Assembly (NCBI RefSeq): GCF_000160755.1
Contig: NZ_GG668582.1
Coordinates: 69,888 to 133,887 of the forward strand
Source: Proteus mirabilis ATCC 29906
GTDB taxonomy: Bacteria > Pseudomonadota > Gammaproteobacteria > Enterobacterales > Enterobacteriaceae
Length of the DNA: 64,000 bases
Direction of reading: 5' to 3'
Numbering within the stretch: the stretch's first letter is position 1; the number at the start of each line of letters is the position of its first letter. A program made the translations under genes and the position numbers. This document shows positions 40,252 to 54,561 of the stretch, in pieces. The notes below the pieces were generated by a model that saw only the letters and a program-made list of their open reading frames with translations, had not been told where the DNA came from and did no database searches.

Positions 40252-41490
40252 ATGGAAATCTACGTTTATGCTGATTGGACTGAATCAACTGACCCTGTAT
40301 TAGTTGGTACATTACGATCATCAGAAATTAGAGGCAAAGAACATTTCAGCTTTAGTTATGACAAGACATGGTTAACCTCCGATTATGTCCGCCAGATTGA
40401 CCCTTCTTTAAAACTATTCGTTGGCGAGCAACATGCGCAGGACGATAAGAATTTCAAAATATTTCTCGACTCATGCCCTGATCGTTGGGGTCGACTATTA
40501 ATGCAACGCAGAGAAGCGGTGGTGGCTAGGCAAGAAAAACGGCGAGCGAAAAGCCTATATGAGACGGATTACTTACTAGGCGTTCACGATTCATTTCGCA
40601 TGGGAGCACTGCGCTTTCGTACATCTCCAAATGGTCCATTTTTAGATGATAACCATGAGCTTGCAGCACCCACAATAACCAGTTTACCCGAGCTACAACA
40701 TGCCGCCAATAAAATCGAAGAAACTCCGGATTTAGATAATCCAGATTATCTGAAGTGGCTCAATATGTTGATCTCACCGGGATCATCACTAGGCGGAGCC
40801 AGACCAAAGGCATCAATAAGAAATCACGACGATAGTTTGTGGTTAGCTAAATTCCCTAGCCGTCACGATGATTACGATATTGGCTTATGGGAGTTCATTG
40901 TTTATCAAATGGCTATTGAATCTGGGATCGAAATGGCTGAATCAAAAGCTGAGGCTATTGGCAAACATCATATTTTTTTAACAAAAAGATTCGACCGTAC
41001 CAAAACAGGAAAGCGGCTACACTTCAGTTCAGCGATGACTCAACTAGAGTACTTTGATGGTCAGGATAATGGCGCAAGTTACTTAGAGCTGGCTGAGTTT
41101 CTGATCAAAAACGGCTCGAATACTCAGTCAGATCTTGAACAACTTTGGACTAGAATACTGTTTAATATCATGGTATCTAATTGTGATGATCATCTTAGAA
41201 ATCACGGATTCATTCTAGAGCCTACTGGTTGGCGACTATCTCCCGCCTACGATATTAACCCTATGTTATACGCCTCTGGTCTACACCTTAATATTGATGA
41301 CGTCAGCAATGCGCTTTCTACCGACTTGGCATTTGACGTCGCAGAGTATTTTCACGTTACCAAAAGTAAAGCGAAGTCCATATACCAAAGATTGTTCAAA
41401 GCGGTTTCACAATGGGAAAGCCTTGCCCAACAAGCGGGTATCTGCAAAGAAGAAAGAGAACTATTGAGGGACTGCTTTAGATTCGACTAG
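40252..41490 (+). CDS. HipA-like serine/threonine kinase toxin
   Basis: A 412-residue HipA-family protein. The P-loop-like segment SSLGGARPKAS is at about residues 178-188, the catalytic loop is NCDDHLRNHGF (310-320) and the metal-binding aspartate is in LSPAYDINP (D334). These residues suggest an active kinase. E. coli HipA phosphorylates glutamyl-tRNA synthetase; the target here is unknown, and the protein is only distantly related to the E. coli-type HipA at 56333. The N-terminal lid domain contains CPDRWGRLLMQRRE, typical of this subgroup. Downstream is an imperfect hairpin (CACTTTTATG/CGCATAAAGTG at 41501-41521). Confidence 0.85.
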   Translation: MEIYVYADWTESTDPVLVGTLRSSEIRGKEHFSFSYDKTWLTSDYVRQIDPSLKLFVGEQHAQDDKNFKIFLDSCPDRWGRLLMQRREAVVARQEKRRAKSLYETDYLLGVHDSFRMGALRFRTSPNGPFLDDNHELAAPTITSLPELQHAANKIEETPDLDNPDYLKWLNMLISPGSSLGGARPKASIRNHDDSLWLAKFPSRHDDYDIGLWEFIVYQMAIESGIEMAESKAEAIGKHHIFLTKRFDRTKTGKRLHFSSAMTQLEYFDGQDNGASYLELAEFLIKNGSNTQSDLEQLWTRILFNIMVSNCDDHLRNHGFILEPTGWRLSPAYDINPMLYASGLHLNIDDVSNALSTDLAFDVAEYFHVTKSKAKSIYQRLFKAVSQWESLAQQAGICKEERELLRDCFRFD

Positions 41491-41846
41491 AACGCCATCG
41501 CACTTTTATGCGCATAAAGTGTGAAAGGTAAATTGATTACTGAACCATTCTTTTTACTGAACGGAGAAATACAGCGGCCAGAGATCTACACAAAGTTACT
41601 TTATAGGTAACAATTGATAGGGTTACTTCACGACACTCAGACCTATTATTTTTTGGATACCAGAATATTCATATTGCGCTTATTTCTATAAACATGGACA
41701 TAAAATAAAGGCTCCTTTCAATATTTCATACCAAATATGACAAGGTAGTGACATATTGAATTTTCGCTTATTAACATTGCGACGGATCACTCACCAATGC
41801 GAAGATAGCATTTAACATTCCGTTTAAAAGCAAATCTGTAACGCTA
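41491..41846. other. Non-coding region between hipA-like gene and murQ
   Basis: The 356 bases contain an imperfect hairpin at 41501-41521 and the second 40-bp direct repeat at 41707-41746. No ORF or known RNA is recognised. It is the right border of the accessory stretch. Confidence 0.5.
41707..41746. repeat. 40-bp direct repeat, copy 2 (right of hipBA-like module)
   Basis: Same orientation as copy 1 at 39540-39579, 39 of 40 bases identical. It lies 101 bases from the murQ stop codon. Confidence 0.85.
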
Positions 41847-42746
41847 TCATTTTGCTAGAGCTTGTCTAATAAACCCTTTATTTTGCGCCAACAGCTGTGT
41901 TGCTTGTTGTGCATTTACGCCGGCTAAAATCATCAAAATCGCTGTTTTACAATGACGTTGGCATTGTGCTAGTGCTTGTTCAGCAGTAGCTCGTTCACAC
42001 TCTGTCGCTTGCATCACAATACGAATTTGGCGTTCAATTAATTTGGCATTAGTGGCTTCAACATCTACCATTAAATTACCAAACACTTTCCCCATCTTTA
42101 TCATGGCACCTGTGGTTATCATATTTAATACCAGTTTTTGTGCCGTGCCTGCTTTCATACGTGATGAGCCAGTTACCACTTCCGGCCCCACAATCGGCGT
42201 AATGGCAATATCGGCTCGTTGCGCAATGGGACTATCAGGATTACAACTAATCGCCCCGGTCACTGCACCTAGTGAGCGTGCATATTCTAATGCGCCAATC
42301 ACATAAGGCGTTCGACCACTTGCTGCAATCCCAACTAGCACATCCTTGGCATTAAAATTAAGCTGGCGTAAATCTTCCGCCCCCAATTGGACATTATCTT
42401 CTGCATTTTCAACCGCTTGTAAAATGGCTTTGTGTCCCCCGGCAATTAAGCCAATCACCATATCATGGGGGGTTCCATAGGTTGGAGGACATTCACTGGC
42501 ATCTAAAATTCCCAAACGACCAGAAGTACCTGCACCGCAATAAATTAATCGACCACCTTGAGAAAATGCTGTTACGACCTTATCCACCAGCCGTGCAATA
42601 TGGGGTAATGTGGCTTCAACCGCAAAAGGCACTTTTTTATCTTCATTATTAATGACTTTTAGCATTTCAAGTGTTGAAAGTGTATCAATATGTTCACTGT
42701 GATGATTGCGACTTTCTGTCACCAGATGACCAAGGTCGATTGCCAT
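41847..42746 (-). CDS. murQ: N-acetylmuramic acid 6-phosphate etherase
   Basis: MurQ cleaves the lactyl ether of MurNAc 6-phosphate, giving GlcNAc 6-phosphate and lactate in murein recycling. The 299-residue SIS-domain protein has [16 protein letters not shown], the sugar-phosphate-binding [40 protein letters not shown] and [18 protein letters not shown]. In E. coli murQ is followed by the MurNAc transporter murP; no murP is present here, so the gene stands alone. Confidence 0.95.
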   Translation of the reverse strand: MAIDLGHLVTESRNHHSEHIDTLSTLEMLKVINNEDKKVPFAVEATLPHIARLVDKVVTAFSQGGRLIYCGAGTSGRLGILDASECPPTYGTPHDMVIGLIAGGHKAILQAVENAEDNVQLGAEDLRQLNFNAKDVLVGIAASGRTPYVIGALEYARSLGAVTGAISCNPDSPIAQRADIAITPIVGPEVVTGSSRMKAGTAQKLVLNMITTGAMIKMGKVFGNLMVDVEATNAKLIERQIRIVMQATECERATAEQALAQCQRHCKTAILMILAGVNAQQATQLLAQNKGFIRQALAK

Positions 42747-43021
42747 TTTAAGTCCCTAAATTGCTATTTATCTGTTAATCTCAAAAAACATCAACGATTA
42801 TACACCCAATTATGATAGGTGAGTTTTTCAAAATCATGACTTAGGCGACTTTACATGACATTGCGGCATGATATTTCGATATTTATCAGACTATAGATAC
42901 ATTTTTTCGTCTTTTTTATCTTACTATTTAAATTAAAAAATAAGATACATACTTTTATTGATACACAATATTTGCGTAAAAATAGAGAGTCACAATAATG
43001 ACAATTTAAGATGTAATGTTA

Positions 43022-43585
43022 TTACACTATTTTTGGGGTGCAATAATAAACCCAAGCTGGCGGTACATTTAACATCACACGTTTTTTCTCTAAATGAAAA
43101 TAACGAGATAATGTTTTTTCATATCGAGTGGTATATTGAAACAACACAAAACAACCTTGGGTTTTTAATAATTCGCTATGTACTCGTTTTAAGATTTTTA
43201 ACCCTAACCTTCTGTTAATAGACAAGAAAGGCAACCCAGAAATAATCATATTATAATGACTATCTAACTTTTCAGCCGACGTTGTATAGATGGTTAAACG
43301 GGGATCATTAATCTTATTCAGCTCATTAGCGAATGCTGGCTCTATCTCAAAAACATCTAATACCGAGTTTGATGACATACGTTTTAAGATCTGTTGCGTA
43401 ATCACCCCAGTACCCGCACCTAATTCGGCGATTTGGATATCTTGTTGCCAATTTAATTTATTGAGCATTTCATAACATAACCAACGTGATGAAGGCGCAA
43501 TAGTTCCCATTGTGGTAGGAGACAGTACAAACCGCTTTAAATATGAATAATAGGTTGATAATGGAAAGTAGGTTGATAAATCCAT
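43022..43585 (-). CDS. Class I SAM-dependent methyltransferase, PmtA-like
   Basis: A 187-residue protein with the start FVLSPTTMGTIAPSSRWLCYEML, which resembles the phospholipid N-methyltransferase (PmtA) type and some ribosomal adenine dimethylases. The SAM-binding motif I is IAELGAGTGVITQQIL (about residues 52-67), with VFEIEPAF as the acidic loop and IISGLPF as the catalytic-side motif. PmtA methylates phosphatidylethanolamine, but the substrate here is not established. It is divergent from asd and has no clear operon partner. Confidence 0.7.
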   Translation of the reverse strand: MDLSTYFPLSTYYSYLKRFVLSPTTMGTIAPSSRWLCYEMLNKLNWQQDIQIAELGAGTGVITQQILKRMSSNSVLDVFEIEPAFANELNKINDPRLTIYTTSAEKLDSHYNMIISGLPFLSINRRLGLKILKRVHSELLKTQGCFVLFQYTTRYEKTLSRYFHLEKKRVMLNVPPAWVYYCTPKIV

Positions 43586-44084
43586 CTTGCGCCCCCTAAA
43601 GCTTTTATCTAGATAAAATAAAAATCAGATAAAATGAAGTACATTCATCGTTATTTTTTATTTATGAATTTATGTCATCTCACTAATGACGGATTTCAGT
43701 ATAAAGCTTGGAGCTATCTCTAAGTAAATACGTTTTTCTTATATATTACACTATTTTACATTTTTCTATTTTTATCATTGTTTATTAGACAAGAATATAA
43801 ATTTATTTATCAAAAAAATGAAATAAGTCATAACGGAATCATCTTAATCTTTTTTATAAATGATTTATGCTTAATGTTCACTTAATTAATGGCGCATTAT
43901 TTTTAACAAATTCGTGATATTTGTTCGTTCTGTGGTTTCCTTTTGTTAACTCTATGCAGACTATTAGAAACACTTCTAATTCTTTGGTAAATAATCAATA
44001 AATTCACTTGCACCTCTCTCTATATTTTGTCAGGTTAGTGTGAAGTCTCTCACTATTCCTACAGACAAAGACAGGGTAATTACA
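43586..44084. other. Long AT-rich divergent region upstream of asd
   Basis: The 499 bases between the methyltransferase gene and asd are very AT-rich with several A/T tracts. No gene was recognised and I saw no lysine riboswitch. An AGGG ribosome-binding motif lies 8 bases before the asd ATG. The region must contain the asd promoter, and its length suggests a leader with regulation I cannot define. Confidence 0.4.
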
Positions 44085-45191
44085 ATGAAAAATGTTGGTT
44101 TTGTGGGCTGGCGTGGTATGGTCGGCTCCGTTTTAATGCAAAGAATGGTTGAAGAACGTGATTTTGATGGGATAAACCCTGTTTTCTTCACCACTTCTCA
44201 ATTAGGTGAAGCAGCACCTGCTTATGGCAATCATCGTAGTACACTGCAAGATGCTTATGATATTGATACGCTCGCCTCACTCGATATCATTATCAGTTGC
44301 CAAGGGGGTGATTACACCCATGATATTTATCCCAAATTACGTCAAGCGGGTTGGCAAGGTTATTGGATTGATGCGGCATCTGCACTACGCATGAATGATG
44401 ATGCGGTGATTATTCTTGATCCCGTTAATGGTCAACATATCCAAGATAGCCTCAATAAAGGTATTAAAACCTTTGTGGGGGGGAATTGCACCGTAAGCTT
44501 AATGTTGATGTCTTTGGGCGGACTTTTTGCTAACGATTTAGTTGAATGGGCTAGTGTCTCCACTTACCAAGCCGCATCCGGCGCCGGTGCGCGTTATATG
44601 CGTGAATTATTGTCACAAATGGGTGCATTACATAACCAAGTGGTTAAAGAGCTAGAAAATCCAGCTTCGGCAATTTTAGATATTGAGCGCAAAGTCACTA
44701 ACTTTACTCGCAGTGGTACTATGCCGACAGAGCAATTTGGTGTTCCACTGGCTGGTAGCTTAATTCCTTGGATTGATAAACAATTGGAAAATGGCCAGAG
44801 CCGTGAAGAGTGGAAAGGCCAAGCTGAAACCAACAAGATCTTAAACACCGGTTCAAATATCATTCCTGTGGATGGTCTTTGTGTTCGTATAGGTGCATTA
44901 CGTTGTCATAGCCAAGCATTCACCTTAAAACTGAAAAAAGATTTACCGGTTAACGAAATTGAGCAATTGCTTGCCCAACATAATGATTGGGTAAAAGTAG
45001 TGCCAAACGATCGTGAATTAACAATGCGCGAATTAACCCCAGCAGCCGTAACGGGCACATTAAGTACCCCTGTAGGACGTATTCGCAAACTGAATATGGG
45101 ACCTGAATTTATTTCTGCCTTTACAGTGGGTGATCAGTTGTTATGGGGTGCCGCAGAGCCACTTCGTCGTATGCTGAAGATCTTAGCTTAA
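44085..45191 (+). CDS. asd: Aspartate-semialdehyde dehydrogenase
   Basis: Asd reduces aspartyl phosphate to aspartate semialdehyde, the branch point to lysine, diaminopimelate, methionine and threonine. The ATG at 44085 ([21 protein letters not shown]) gives 368 residues, as in E. coli; the upstream extension to 44040 is not conserved. Visible are the NADP loop GWRGMVGS, the active-site cysteine in [17 protein letters not shown] and the catalytic histidine region [16 protein letters not shown] terminator shared with gyrB follows. Confidence 0.97.
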   Translation: MKNVGFVGWRGMVGSVLMQRMVEERDFDGINPVFFTTSQLGEAAPAYGNHRSTLQDAYDIDTLASLDIIISCQGGDYTHDIYPKLRQAGWQGYWIDAASALRMNDDAVIILDPVNGQHIQDSLNKGIKTFVGGNCTVSLMLMSLGGLFANDLVEWASVSTYQAASGAGARYMRELLSQMGALHNQVVKELENPASAILDIERKVTNFTRSGTMPTEQFGVPLAGSLIPWIDKQLENGQSREEWKGQAETNKILNTGSNIIPVDGLCVRIGALRCHSQAFTLKLKKDLPVNEIEQLLAQHNDWVKVVPNDRELTMRELTPAAVTGTLSTPVGRIRKLNMGPEFISAFTVGDQLLWGAAEPLRRMLKILA

Positions 45192-45217
45192 AACACAACG
45201 AATATTATAGATATAAT

Positions 45218-45249
45218 AAACCCGCTAACCTATTGAATTAGCGGGTTTT
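45218..45249. terminator. Bidirectional terminator between asd and gyrB
   Basis: AAACCCGCTAA and TTAGCGGGTTT pair perfectly around a 9-base loop with T-runs on both strands, between the convergent stops of asd and gyrB. Confidence 0.9.
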
Positions 45250-45270
45250 GTTTGACTCAAGAAAACGTTA

Positions 45271-48794
<3,524 letters not shown>

Positions 48795-48805
48795 ATTAAT
48801 CGTGA

Positions 48806-49909
48806 TTACAAGCGCATCGGCATAACAACATAAGCTGCGGCTGCACTTGCCACATTCTCAACCTGTACACTTGAAACAGCATCAGTCAGTAATAATTTTA
48901 CCTCTTCACACTTGAGTGTGTTTAACACATCAAGAAGGTAGCTCACATTAAAACCGATCTCCATCTCTTCCCCCTGATACTGAACATCAACAATTTCTTC
49001 TGCCTCTTCTTGTTCAGGGTTGTTAGCGGTAATTTTTAATTGTCCATTAGTGAGGTTAATACGCACCCCACGGAATTTTTCATTCGATAAAATCGCCGCA
49101 CGAGAGAACGCTTGTTTGAGGATATCACAACCTGCGATAACTGTTTTAGTCGGATTTTTCGGTAATACGCGGCGATAGTCAGGGAAACGACCATCAACCA
49201 GTTTCGAGGTAAAAATAAAGTCGCCTACATGAGCGCGTAAATTATTACTGCCAATTTGTAACTGTAATAAACTCTCACCACTGCCATCAAGTAAACGCAT
49301 CAGTTCAATAACACCTTTACGTGGCACAATAACAGAATGTCCGGGTAAAGATTGTCCAATATCCATGGCACAGACCGCTAAACGGTGACCATCAGTAGCA
49401 ACCGTGCGCAATTCCGTGTTTTCCGTTTCAAATAACATACCGTTGAGGTAGTAACGCACATCTTGATGCGCCATTGAAAACTGTGTGGATTCAATCAAAC
49501 GTTTTAGAGTGGCTTGTGGCAAAGTAAATTCAACCTCACTTTGCCAATCGTCTAAATTCGGGAAATCAGACGCAGGGAGTGTCGATAAAGAAAAACGACT
49601 TCTTCCTGAACGAACGAGTAAGCGATCACCGTCTAATTCTACGCTGATTTCTGCTCCCTCAGGTAATCCGCGCCAAATATCAAAAAACTTACGCGCAGGA
49701 ACAGTCGTTGCACCGATTTCATGAGATTGGCTAAGACTCACTCTTGCCATCATCTCCATCTCAAGGTCTGTACCTGTTAGCGATAAGGTATTCTCCGTCA
49801 CCTTAAGCAACAGGTTGCCTAAAATAGGTAAAGTTGGGCGACCGCCTAAAGGGCCGCTGACTTGTTGCAGCGGCTTTAGCAGCTGTTCTCGTTCAATGAT
49901 AAATTTCAT
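48806..49909 (-). CDS. dnaN: DNA polymerase III beta sliding clamp
   Basis: DnaN is the ring-shaped processivity clamp. The 367-residue protein starts [35 protein letters not shown] and ends with the conserved [10 protein letters not shown], which closes the protein-binding pocket. Three similar subdomains make up the length, as in the family. It follows dnaA by 4 bases and is presumably transcribed mainly from the dnaA promoters. Confidence 0.97.
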   Translation of the reverse strand: MKFIIEREQLLKPLQQVSGPLGGRPTLPILGNLLLKVTENTLSLTGTDLEMEMMARVSLSQSHEIGATTVPARKFFDIWRGLPEGAEISVELDGDRLLVRSGRSRFSLSTLPASDFPNLDDWQSEVEFTLPQATLKRLIESTQFSMAHQDVRYYLNGMLFETENTELRTVATDGHRLAVCAMDIGQSLPGHSVIVPRKGVIELMRLLDGSGESLLQLQIGSNNLRAHVGDFIFTSKLVDGRFPDYRRVLPKNPTKTVIAGCDILKQAFSRAAILSNEKFRGVRINLTNGQLKITANNPEQEEAEEIVDVQYQGEEMEIGFNVSYLLDVLNTLKCEEVKLLLTDAVSSVQVENVASAAAAYVVMPMRL

Positions 49910-49913
49910 AGCG

Positions 49914-51314
49914 CTAGGATGATAATGTTCTGATTAAGTTAGAAAAATCTTCTTTGATATCGTGACTTTCTTCACGCAGTTGCTCTATTTTTCGGCAAGC
50001 ATGCAGTACCGTAGTATGGTCACGACCACCAAAGGCATCCCCGATTTCAGGCAAGCTGTGGTTTGTTAATTCCTTTGCCAGCGCCATTGCCATTTGCCTC
50101 GGACGGGCAACCGATCGGGATCGTCGCTTCGACAACAAATCCGCTACCTTAATTTTATAATATTCTGCTACAGTTTTCTGAATATTATCGATAGTAACGA
50201 GTTTCTCTTGTAATGCGAGTAAATCACGTAATGCTTCACGCACAAAGTCGATGGTAATAGCTCGACCGGTAAAATTTGCGTTAGCTATTACTCGGTTTAA
50301 TGCACCTTCTAGCTCACGGACGTTAGAGCGGAGTCGTTTAGCAATAAAAAACGCCACTTCATCAGGTAACTGGATTTGATTTTCGTCCGCTTTTTTCATC
50401 AAAATCGCCACACGCGTTTCTAATTCTGGTGGTTCAATGGCTACAGTCAATCCCCAACCAAAGCGCGATTTTAATCGATCCTCTACCCCGTTAATCTCTT
50501 TAGGATAACGGTCTGAGGTTAAAATAATTTGCTGATTTCCCTCTAACAAAGCGTTAAAGGTATGAAAAAACTCTTCTTGTGAACGCTCTTTATTGGCAAA
50601 AAATTGAATATCATCAATTAATAGCGCGTCTACAGAGCGATAGTAGCGTTTAAAATCTTCAATAGCATTATTTTGTAACGCCTTTACCATATCTTGCACG
50701 AAACGTTCCGAATGCATATAAACAACTTTAGCATTGGCTTTACGTTCCATAATACTGTTGCCCACCGCATGCAATAGATGCGTTTTACCCAGACCCGTTC
50801 CCCCATATAAAAACAGTGGGTTATAAGCTCCTCCAGGATTATCAGCAACTTGTCTTGCGGCAGCTCTAGCAAGTTGGTTCGATTTACCTTCAACGAAATT
50901 ATCAAATTTATGTTTAGGATTAACATTAGAACGATAATTAAGTTCAGGTAACTGGGATTGCGGTTGATTATCCCAGCTAGGACGCACAGGCTGGCTGTTA
51001 GTCGGTGTGGAATTAACCGCGGGATGTGTCACGGTTTTGGGAACACTCTCGGTGGTACGTGCTGATACAGGTTTATTCCCCACTTCAAAACGCAACGAAG
51101 GGACATCAGAACCACAAAAGTCGACTAATAACGCATTAATATTATTAATGTACTTTTCTCTTACCCAATCTAACACAAAACGATTAGGTGCATACAGTGC
51201 CAGCGTGTTATCGCTTAGTTCTGCCTGCAAGGGACGTATCCACATACTAAATTCAGTGGCAGGTAACTCATCCTGCAATCGGGCAAGACAATGCTGCCAA
51301 AGCGAAAGTGACAC
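49914..51314 (-). CDS. dnaA: Chromosomal replication initiator DnaA
   Basis: DnaA binds oriC boxes and opens the duplex. The 466-residue protein has domain I ([19 protein letters not shown]), a variable linker at about 85-130, the AAA+ domain III with [16 protein letters not shown] and LIDDIQFF, and the DNA-binding domain IV with [17 protein letters not shown]. The start is GTG at 51314, as in E. coli, preceded by GGGGAG. The long leader upstream has a DnaA box and clustered GATC sites, suggesting autoregulation and Dam control. Confidence 0.97.
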   Translation of the reverse strand: MSLSLWQHCLARLQDELPATEFSMWIRPLQAELSDNTLALYAPNRFVLDWVREKYINNINALLVDFCGSDVPSLRFEVGNKPVSARTTESVPKTVTHPAVNSTPTNSQPVRPSWDNQPQSQLPELNYRSNVNPKHKFDNFVEGKSNQLARAAARQVADNPGGAYNPLFLYGGTGLGKTHLLHAVGNSIMERKANAKVVYMHSERFVQDMVKALQNNAIEDFKRYYRSVDALLIDDIQFFANKERSQEEFFHTFNALLEGNQQIILTSDRYPKEINGVEDRLKSRFGWGLTVAIEPPELETRVAILMKKADENQIQLPDEVAFFIAKRLRSNVRELEGALNRVIANANFTGRAITIDFVREALRDLLALQEKLVTIDNIQKTVAEYYKIKVADLLSKRRSRSVARPRQMAMALAKELTNHSLPEIGDAFGGRDHTTVLHACRKIEQLREESHDIKEDFSNLIRTLSS

Positions 51315-51427
51315 GGCGGACTCCCCTCAAAAACAAGACTAAAAAATAAACAGGAAAAATGTGATTAAACACTTAGGTACACAACACCGTTCCTCTTCAA
51401 TTCTTAATAAGGAACAACTTTGATGAC

Positions 51428-51478
51428 CACGATTTTTACATCGTGCTTCACGATCGCAGACTGGTTGTTCTGATCGTG
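51428..51478 (-). promoter_or_regulatory. Tandem CACGAT hairpins in the dnaA leader
   Basis: Two adjacent inverted repeats use the same unit: CACGAT (51428-51433) / ATCGTG (51440-51445), then CACGATC (51449-51455) / GATCGTG (51472-51478), the latter extended by AGA / TCT. Two GATC methylation sites lie inside. It is about 115-165 bases upstream of the dnaA start and may be a leader RNA structure or a protein-binding site. Confidence 0.5.
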
Positions 51479-51541
51479 ACGGGGGATCATATCGCAAAAT
51501 GAAACGAAGATCCTCTTTCTTTTACACAGTTTTTATGGTTT

Positions 51542-51550
51542 TTATCCACA
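51542..51550 (+). promoter_or_regulatory. DnaA box upstream of dnaA
   Basis: TTATCCACA is a perfect match to the strong DnaA box consensus. It lies about 230 bases upstream of the dnaA GTG, a position suited to autorepression as in E. coli. Confidence 0.8.
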
Positions 51551-51713
51551 GGCTTACCTATTTGTGATAATTCTCCGAAATAAATAGGTAAGGGAGTTCT
51601 AGTGTACTTGAGTCACCCTATAAATAGCAATTGGGGATAACTTTCTGTAAGTAAATTTCTGCTCTTCTTATAAAGGATGATCAATTATCTGCATGATGAT
51701 CCACCAAAGATCC

Positions 51714-51741
51714 TTGCGCTTTCACCCTGAGTCCGTATAAT
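51714..51741 (+). promoter_or_regulatory. Upstream rpmH promoter
   Basis: TTGCGC (51714-51719) and a consensus -10 TATAAT (51736-51741) are spaced by 16 bases and point toward rpmH. E. coli rpmH is also served by several promoters in the dnaA-rpmH interval. Confidence 0.6.
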
Positions 51742-51891
51742 CTTGCACCCTGCGTGCTTGTACCAACAATTCGCCCTTTATCTTCCCTTTTTAGGGTGTC
51801 GATAAGAGCGAGCGTTGCGCATAAGTAAGGATTGATAATCGGGTTTGCTAAAAAAGACGACAAAAATCGGTACTTAAAACGTCATCTTCAT

Positions 51892-51920
51892 TGACGCATT
51901 TGAGTGATTTTATTACAATC
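51892..51920 (+). promoter_or_regulatory. Proximal rpmH promoter
   Basis: TTGACG (51892-51897) and TACAAT (51915-51920) with the ideal 17-base spacer form a good sigma-70 promoter about 115 bases before rpmH. The rest of the 722-base dnaA-rpmH interval contains no gene. Confidence 0.7.
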
Positions 51921-52024
51921 CCGCATCTTTCCATCATTGATGCTGCGATTGAAGTACTGGTTTGTTTATTTATTGCACTCCTGTCTGTCAACGCATTTGC
52001 TGAATCAGTAATAATATAAAGTAG

Positions 52025-52180
<156 letters not shown>

Positions 52181-52197
52181 TAAAAGCTAACCATTCC

Positions 52198-52557
52198 GTG
52201 GTTAAGCTCGCTTTTCCAAGGGAGTTACGTTTGTTAACTCCCAAGCATTTCAATTTTGTTTTCCAGCAGCCACAGCGTGCGAGTTCACCAGAAGTTACAA
52301 TTTTGGGTCGCCAGAATGAGCTGGGGCATCCCCGCATCGGTCTAACTATCGCAAAGAAAAACGTTAAACGTGCTCATGAGCGTAATCGGATTAAACGATT
52401 AGCCCGTGAATACTTTCGTTTACATCAGCATCAATTACCTGCTATGGATTTTGTGGTATTAGTAAGGAAGGGGGTAGCTGAACTTGATAACCACCAATTG
52501 ACGGAAGTGTTGGGTAAATTATGGCGTCGTCATTGTCGCTTGGCTCAAAAATCCTGA
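52198..52557 (+). CDS. rnpA: Ribonuclease P protein component
   Basis: RnpA is the protein cofactor of RNase P, which matures tRNA 5' ends. The 119-residue sequence starts with GTG ([17 protein letters not shown]), as in E. coli, and contains the RNA-binding [22 protein letters not shown] with the RNR motif. The end LWRRHCRL is conserved. The 3' part overlaps yidD by 37 bases in another frame. Confidence 0.96.
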   Translation: MVKLAFPRELRLLTPKHFNFVFQQPQRASSPEVTILGRQNELGHPRIGLTIAKKNVKRAHERNRIKRLAREYFRLHQHQLPAMDFVVLVRKGVAELDNHQLTEVLGKLWRRHCRLAQKS

Positions 52558-52781
52558 TCTTGCTGATTAGGGGCTATCAACTGGGGATTAGTCCTCTGTT
52601 GGGGCCTCGTTGTCGTTTCAATCCTACGTGCTCTCATTATGGTATTGAGGCATTGCGCAGGTTTGGAATGATAAAAGGTAGTTGGTTAACAGTGAAACGC
52701 ATATTAAAATGCCACCCTTTACACGAAGGTGGTGATGATCCTGTCCCACCTAGAAAAAACGACGATAACAGAGAAAATTAA
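52521..52781 (+). CDS. yidD: Membrane protein insertion efficiency factor YidD
   Basis: A small 86-residue membrane-associated protein of the YidD family with an amphipathic N-terminus ([20 protein letters not shown]), the cysteines of [19 protein letters not shown] and [19 protein letters not shown]. It supports YidC-dependent insertion by an unclear mechanism. It starts inside rnpA and ends 2 bases before yidC. Confidence 0.95.
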   Translation: MASSLSLGSKILILLIRGYQLGISPLLGPRCRFNPTCSHYGIEALRRFGMIKGSWLTVKRILKCHPLHEGGDDPVPPRKNDDNREN

Positions 52782-52783
52782 CG

Positions 52784-54424
52784 ATGGATTCGCAACGCAA
52801 TCTTCTATTCATCGCTTTACTGTTCGTTTCTTTCCTGATCTGGCAGCAGTGGGAGGGTGATAAAGTATCACAAAACACCACCACTACTACTCAGGTCTCG
52901 CAACAAGCGGACATGCCAAGCAGTGATAGTCTTGCTGTGACTGGTAACAGCAATGAGCAGGCAAAATTGATTACCGTAAAAACTGACGTACTTGATCTTC
53001 GTATCAATACTCAGGGCGGTACTATCGATGAGGCTGATTTGTTAGCCTATCCCGCCGAGCTTAATTCAAAAACCCCTTTCCGTTTACTGGAAACTACACC
53101 TCAATTCCTGTATCAGGCTCAAAGTGGCTTAATTGGCCCTGATGGTCCAGATCAGAAATCTCGCCCTGTCTACAGTGCCACACAACAAGAATTTATCTTA
53201 GGTGAAAACCAAGATGAATTACGTGTGCCTATGACTTTTGTGAATGAAGAAGGCGTGAAATTCGTCAAAACCTTTATTCTGAAAAAAGGTCAGTATGACA
53301 TTGGTATTGAATACAAAGTTGAGAACCCAACAGATAAAACACTGACAATGAACTTTTATGGTCAGTTAAAACAATCTGTTAAGTTACCAGAACACCGTGA
53401 TACTGGAAGTAGCAACTTTGCGCTACATACCTATCGTGGTGCGGCTTATTCATCAGATGAAACCAACTATAAAAAATATAGCTTTGGTGATATCGAAGAT
53501 AAAAACCTTTCTATCACAACCAACAATGGTTGGATTGCGATGTTACAACAATACTTCGCAACCGCGTGGATCCCAGCTAAAGATAGTCAGAATAACAACT
53601 TCTACTCTATCACTTTAGATAATAAATCTATCGCACTGATTGGTTATAAATCAGCACCTATTACTGTTGCACCGAATAGCACACAGGATATCACTTCAAC
53701 ATTATGGGTCGGGCCTGAGATCCAGTCTGAAATGTCTGCAATCGCACCACATTTAGACCTATCTGTTGACTATGGTTGGTTATGGTTTATCTCTCAGCCA
53801 CTGTTTAAGCTGCTGAAATTCCTGCACAGCTTTATCGGTAACTGGGGTTTCTCCATCATCATGATCACCTTTATCGTTCGTGGTATTATGTATCCACTCA
53901 CGAAAGCGCAATACACCTCTATGGCGAAAATGCGTTTACTGCAACCAAAACTGGCGGCACTTCGTGAGCGTATTGGTGATGATAAACAACGTATGAGCCA
54001 AGAAATGATGGCATTATACAAACAAGAGAAAGTTAATCCTCTTGGTGGTTGTTTACCGCTGATTATCCAGATGCCAATCTTCCTTGCCTTATACTATATG
54101 TTAATGGGCTCGGTTGAATTACGTCATGCACCATTTATATTATGGATCCAAGACTTATCAGCACAAGATCCGTACTATATCCTGCCATTATTAATGGGTG
54201 TGACGATGTTCATCATTCAGAAACTGTCACCAACAGCAGTCACTGATCCGATGCAACAAAAAATTATGACCTTTATGCCGGTTGTATTTACTGTATTCTT
54301 CCTGTGGTTCCCATCAGGTCTGGTTCTGTACTATATCGTCAGTAACCTAGTAACCATTATCCAGCAGCAGTTAATCTACCGCGGTCTGGAAAAACGTGGG
54401 CTACATAGTAGAGACAAAAAATAA
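52784..54424 (+). CDS. yidC: Membrane protein insertase YidC
   Basis: YidC inserts and folds inner-membrane proteins, alone or with SecYEG. The 546-residue protein has an N-terminal signal-anchor ([18 protein letters not shown]), a large periplasmic P1 domain (about 30-340) and the conserved five-helix core from about 350, including [26 protein letters not shown] with the groove arginine and [23 protein letters not shown]. The C-terminus is basic. A terminator follows. Confidence 0.97.
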   Translation: MDSQRNLLFIALLFVSFLIWQQWEGDKVSQNTTTTTQVSQQADMPSSDSLAVTGNSNEQAKLITVKTDVLDLRINTQGGTIDEADLLAYPAELNSKTPFRLLETTPQFLYQAQSGLIGPDGPDQKSRPVYSATQQEFILGENQDELRVPMTFVNEEGVKFVKTFILKKGQYDIGIEYKVENPTDKTLTMNFYGQLKQSVKLPEHRDTGSSNFALHTYRGAAYSSDETNYKKYSFGDIEDKNLSITTNNGWIAMLQQYFATAWIPAKDSQNNNFYSITLDNKSIALIGYKSAPITVAPNSTQDITSTLWVGPEIQSEMSAIAPHLDLSVDYGWLWFISQPLFKLLKFLHSFIGNWGFSIIMITFIVRGIMYPLTKAQYTSMAKMRLLQPKLAALRERIGDDKQRMSQEMMALYKQEKVNPLGGCLPLIIQMPIFLALYYMLMGSVELRHAPFILWIQDLSAQDPYYILPLLMGVTMFIIQKLSPTAVTDPMQQKIMTFMPVVFTVFFLWFPSGLVLYYIVSNLVTIIQQQLIYRGLEKRGLHSRDKK

Positions 54425-54484
54425 GGTCACATCAGGAAAAACCTCTTCTTTGGTTACATTCAAAGAAAAGTGACATAAAATAGT

Positions 54485-54517
54485 GAAGGCGGTCTAATAG
54501 GCCGCCTTCTGTTTTTT
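54485..54517 (+). terminator. Terminator after yidC
   Basis: GAAGGCGG (54485-54492) and CCGCCTTC (54502-54509) form a GC-rich hairpin followed by TGTTTTTTT, about 60 bases after the yidC stop. Confidence 0.9.
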
Positions 54518-54561
54518 TATTTTTATACGATTAATGATTATTCTGATTAAGCGAGTTCACC

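Noticed and set aside
43586-44084. Lysine riboswitch in the asd leader
   Set aside because: No conserved riboswitch core was found by eye in the 499-bp leader.
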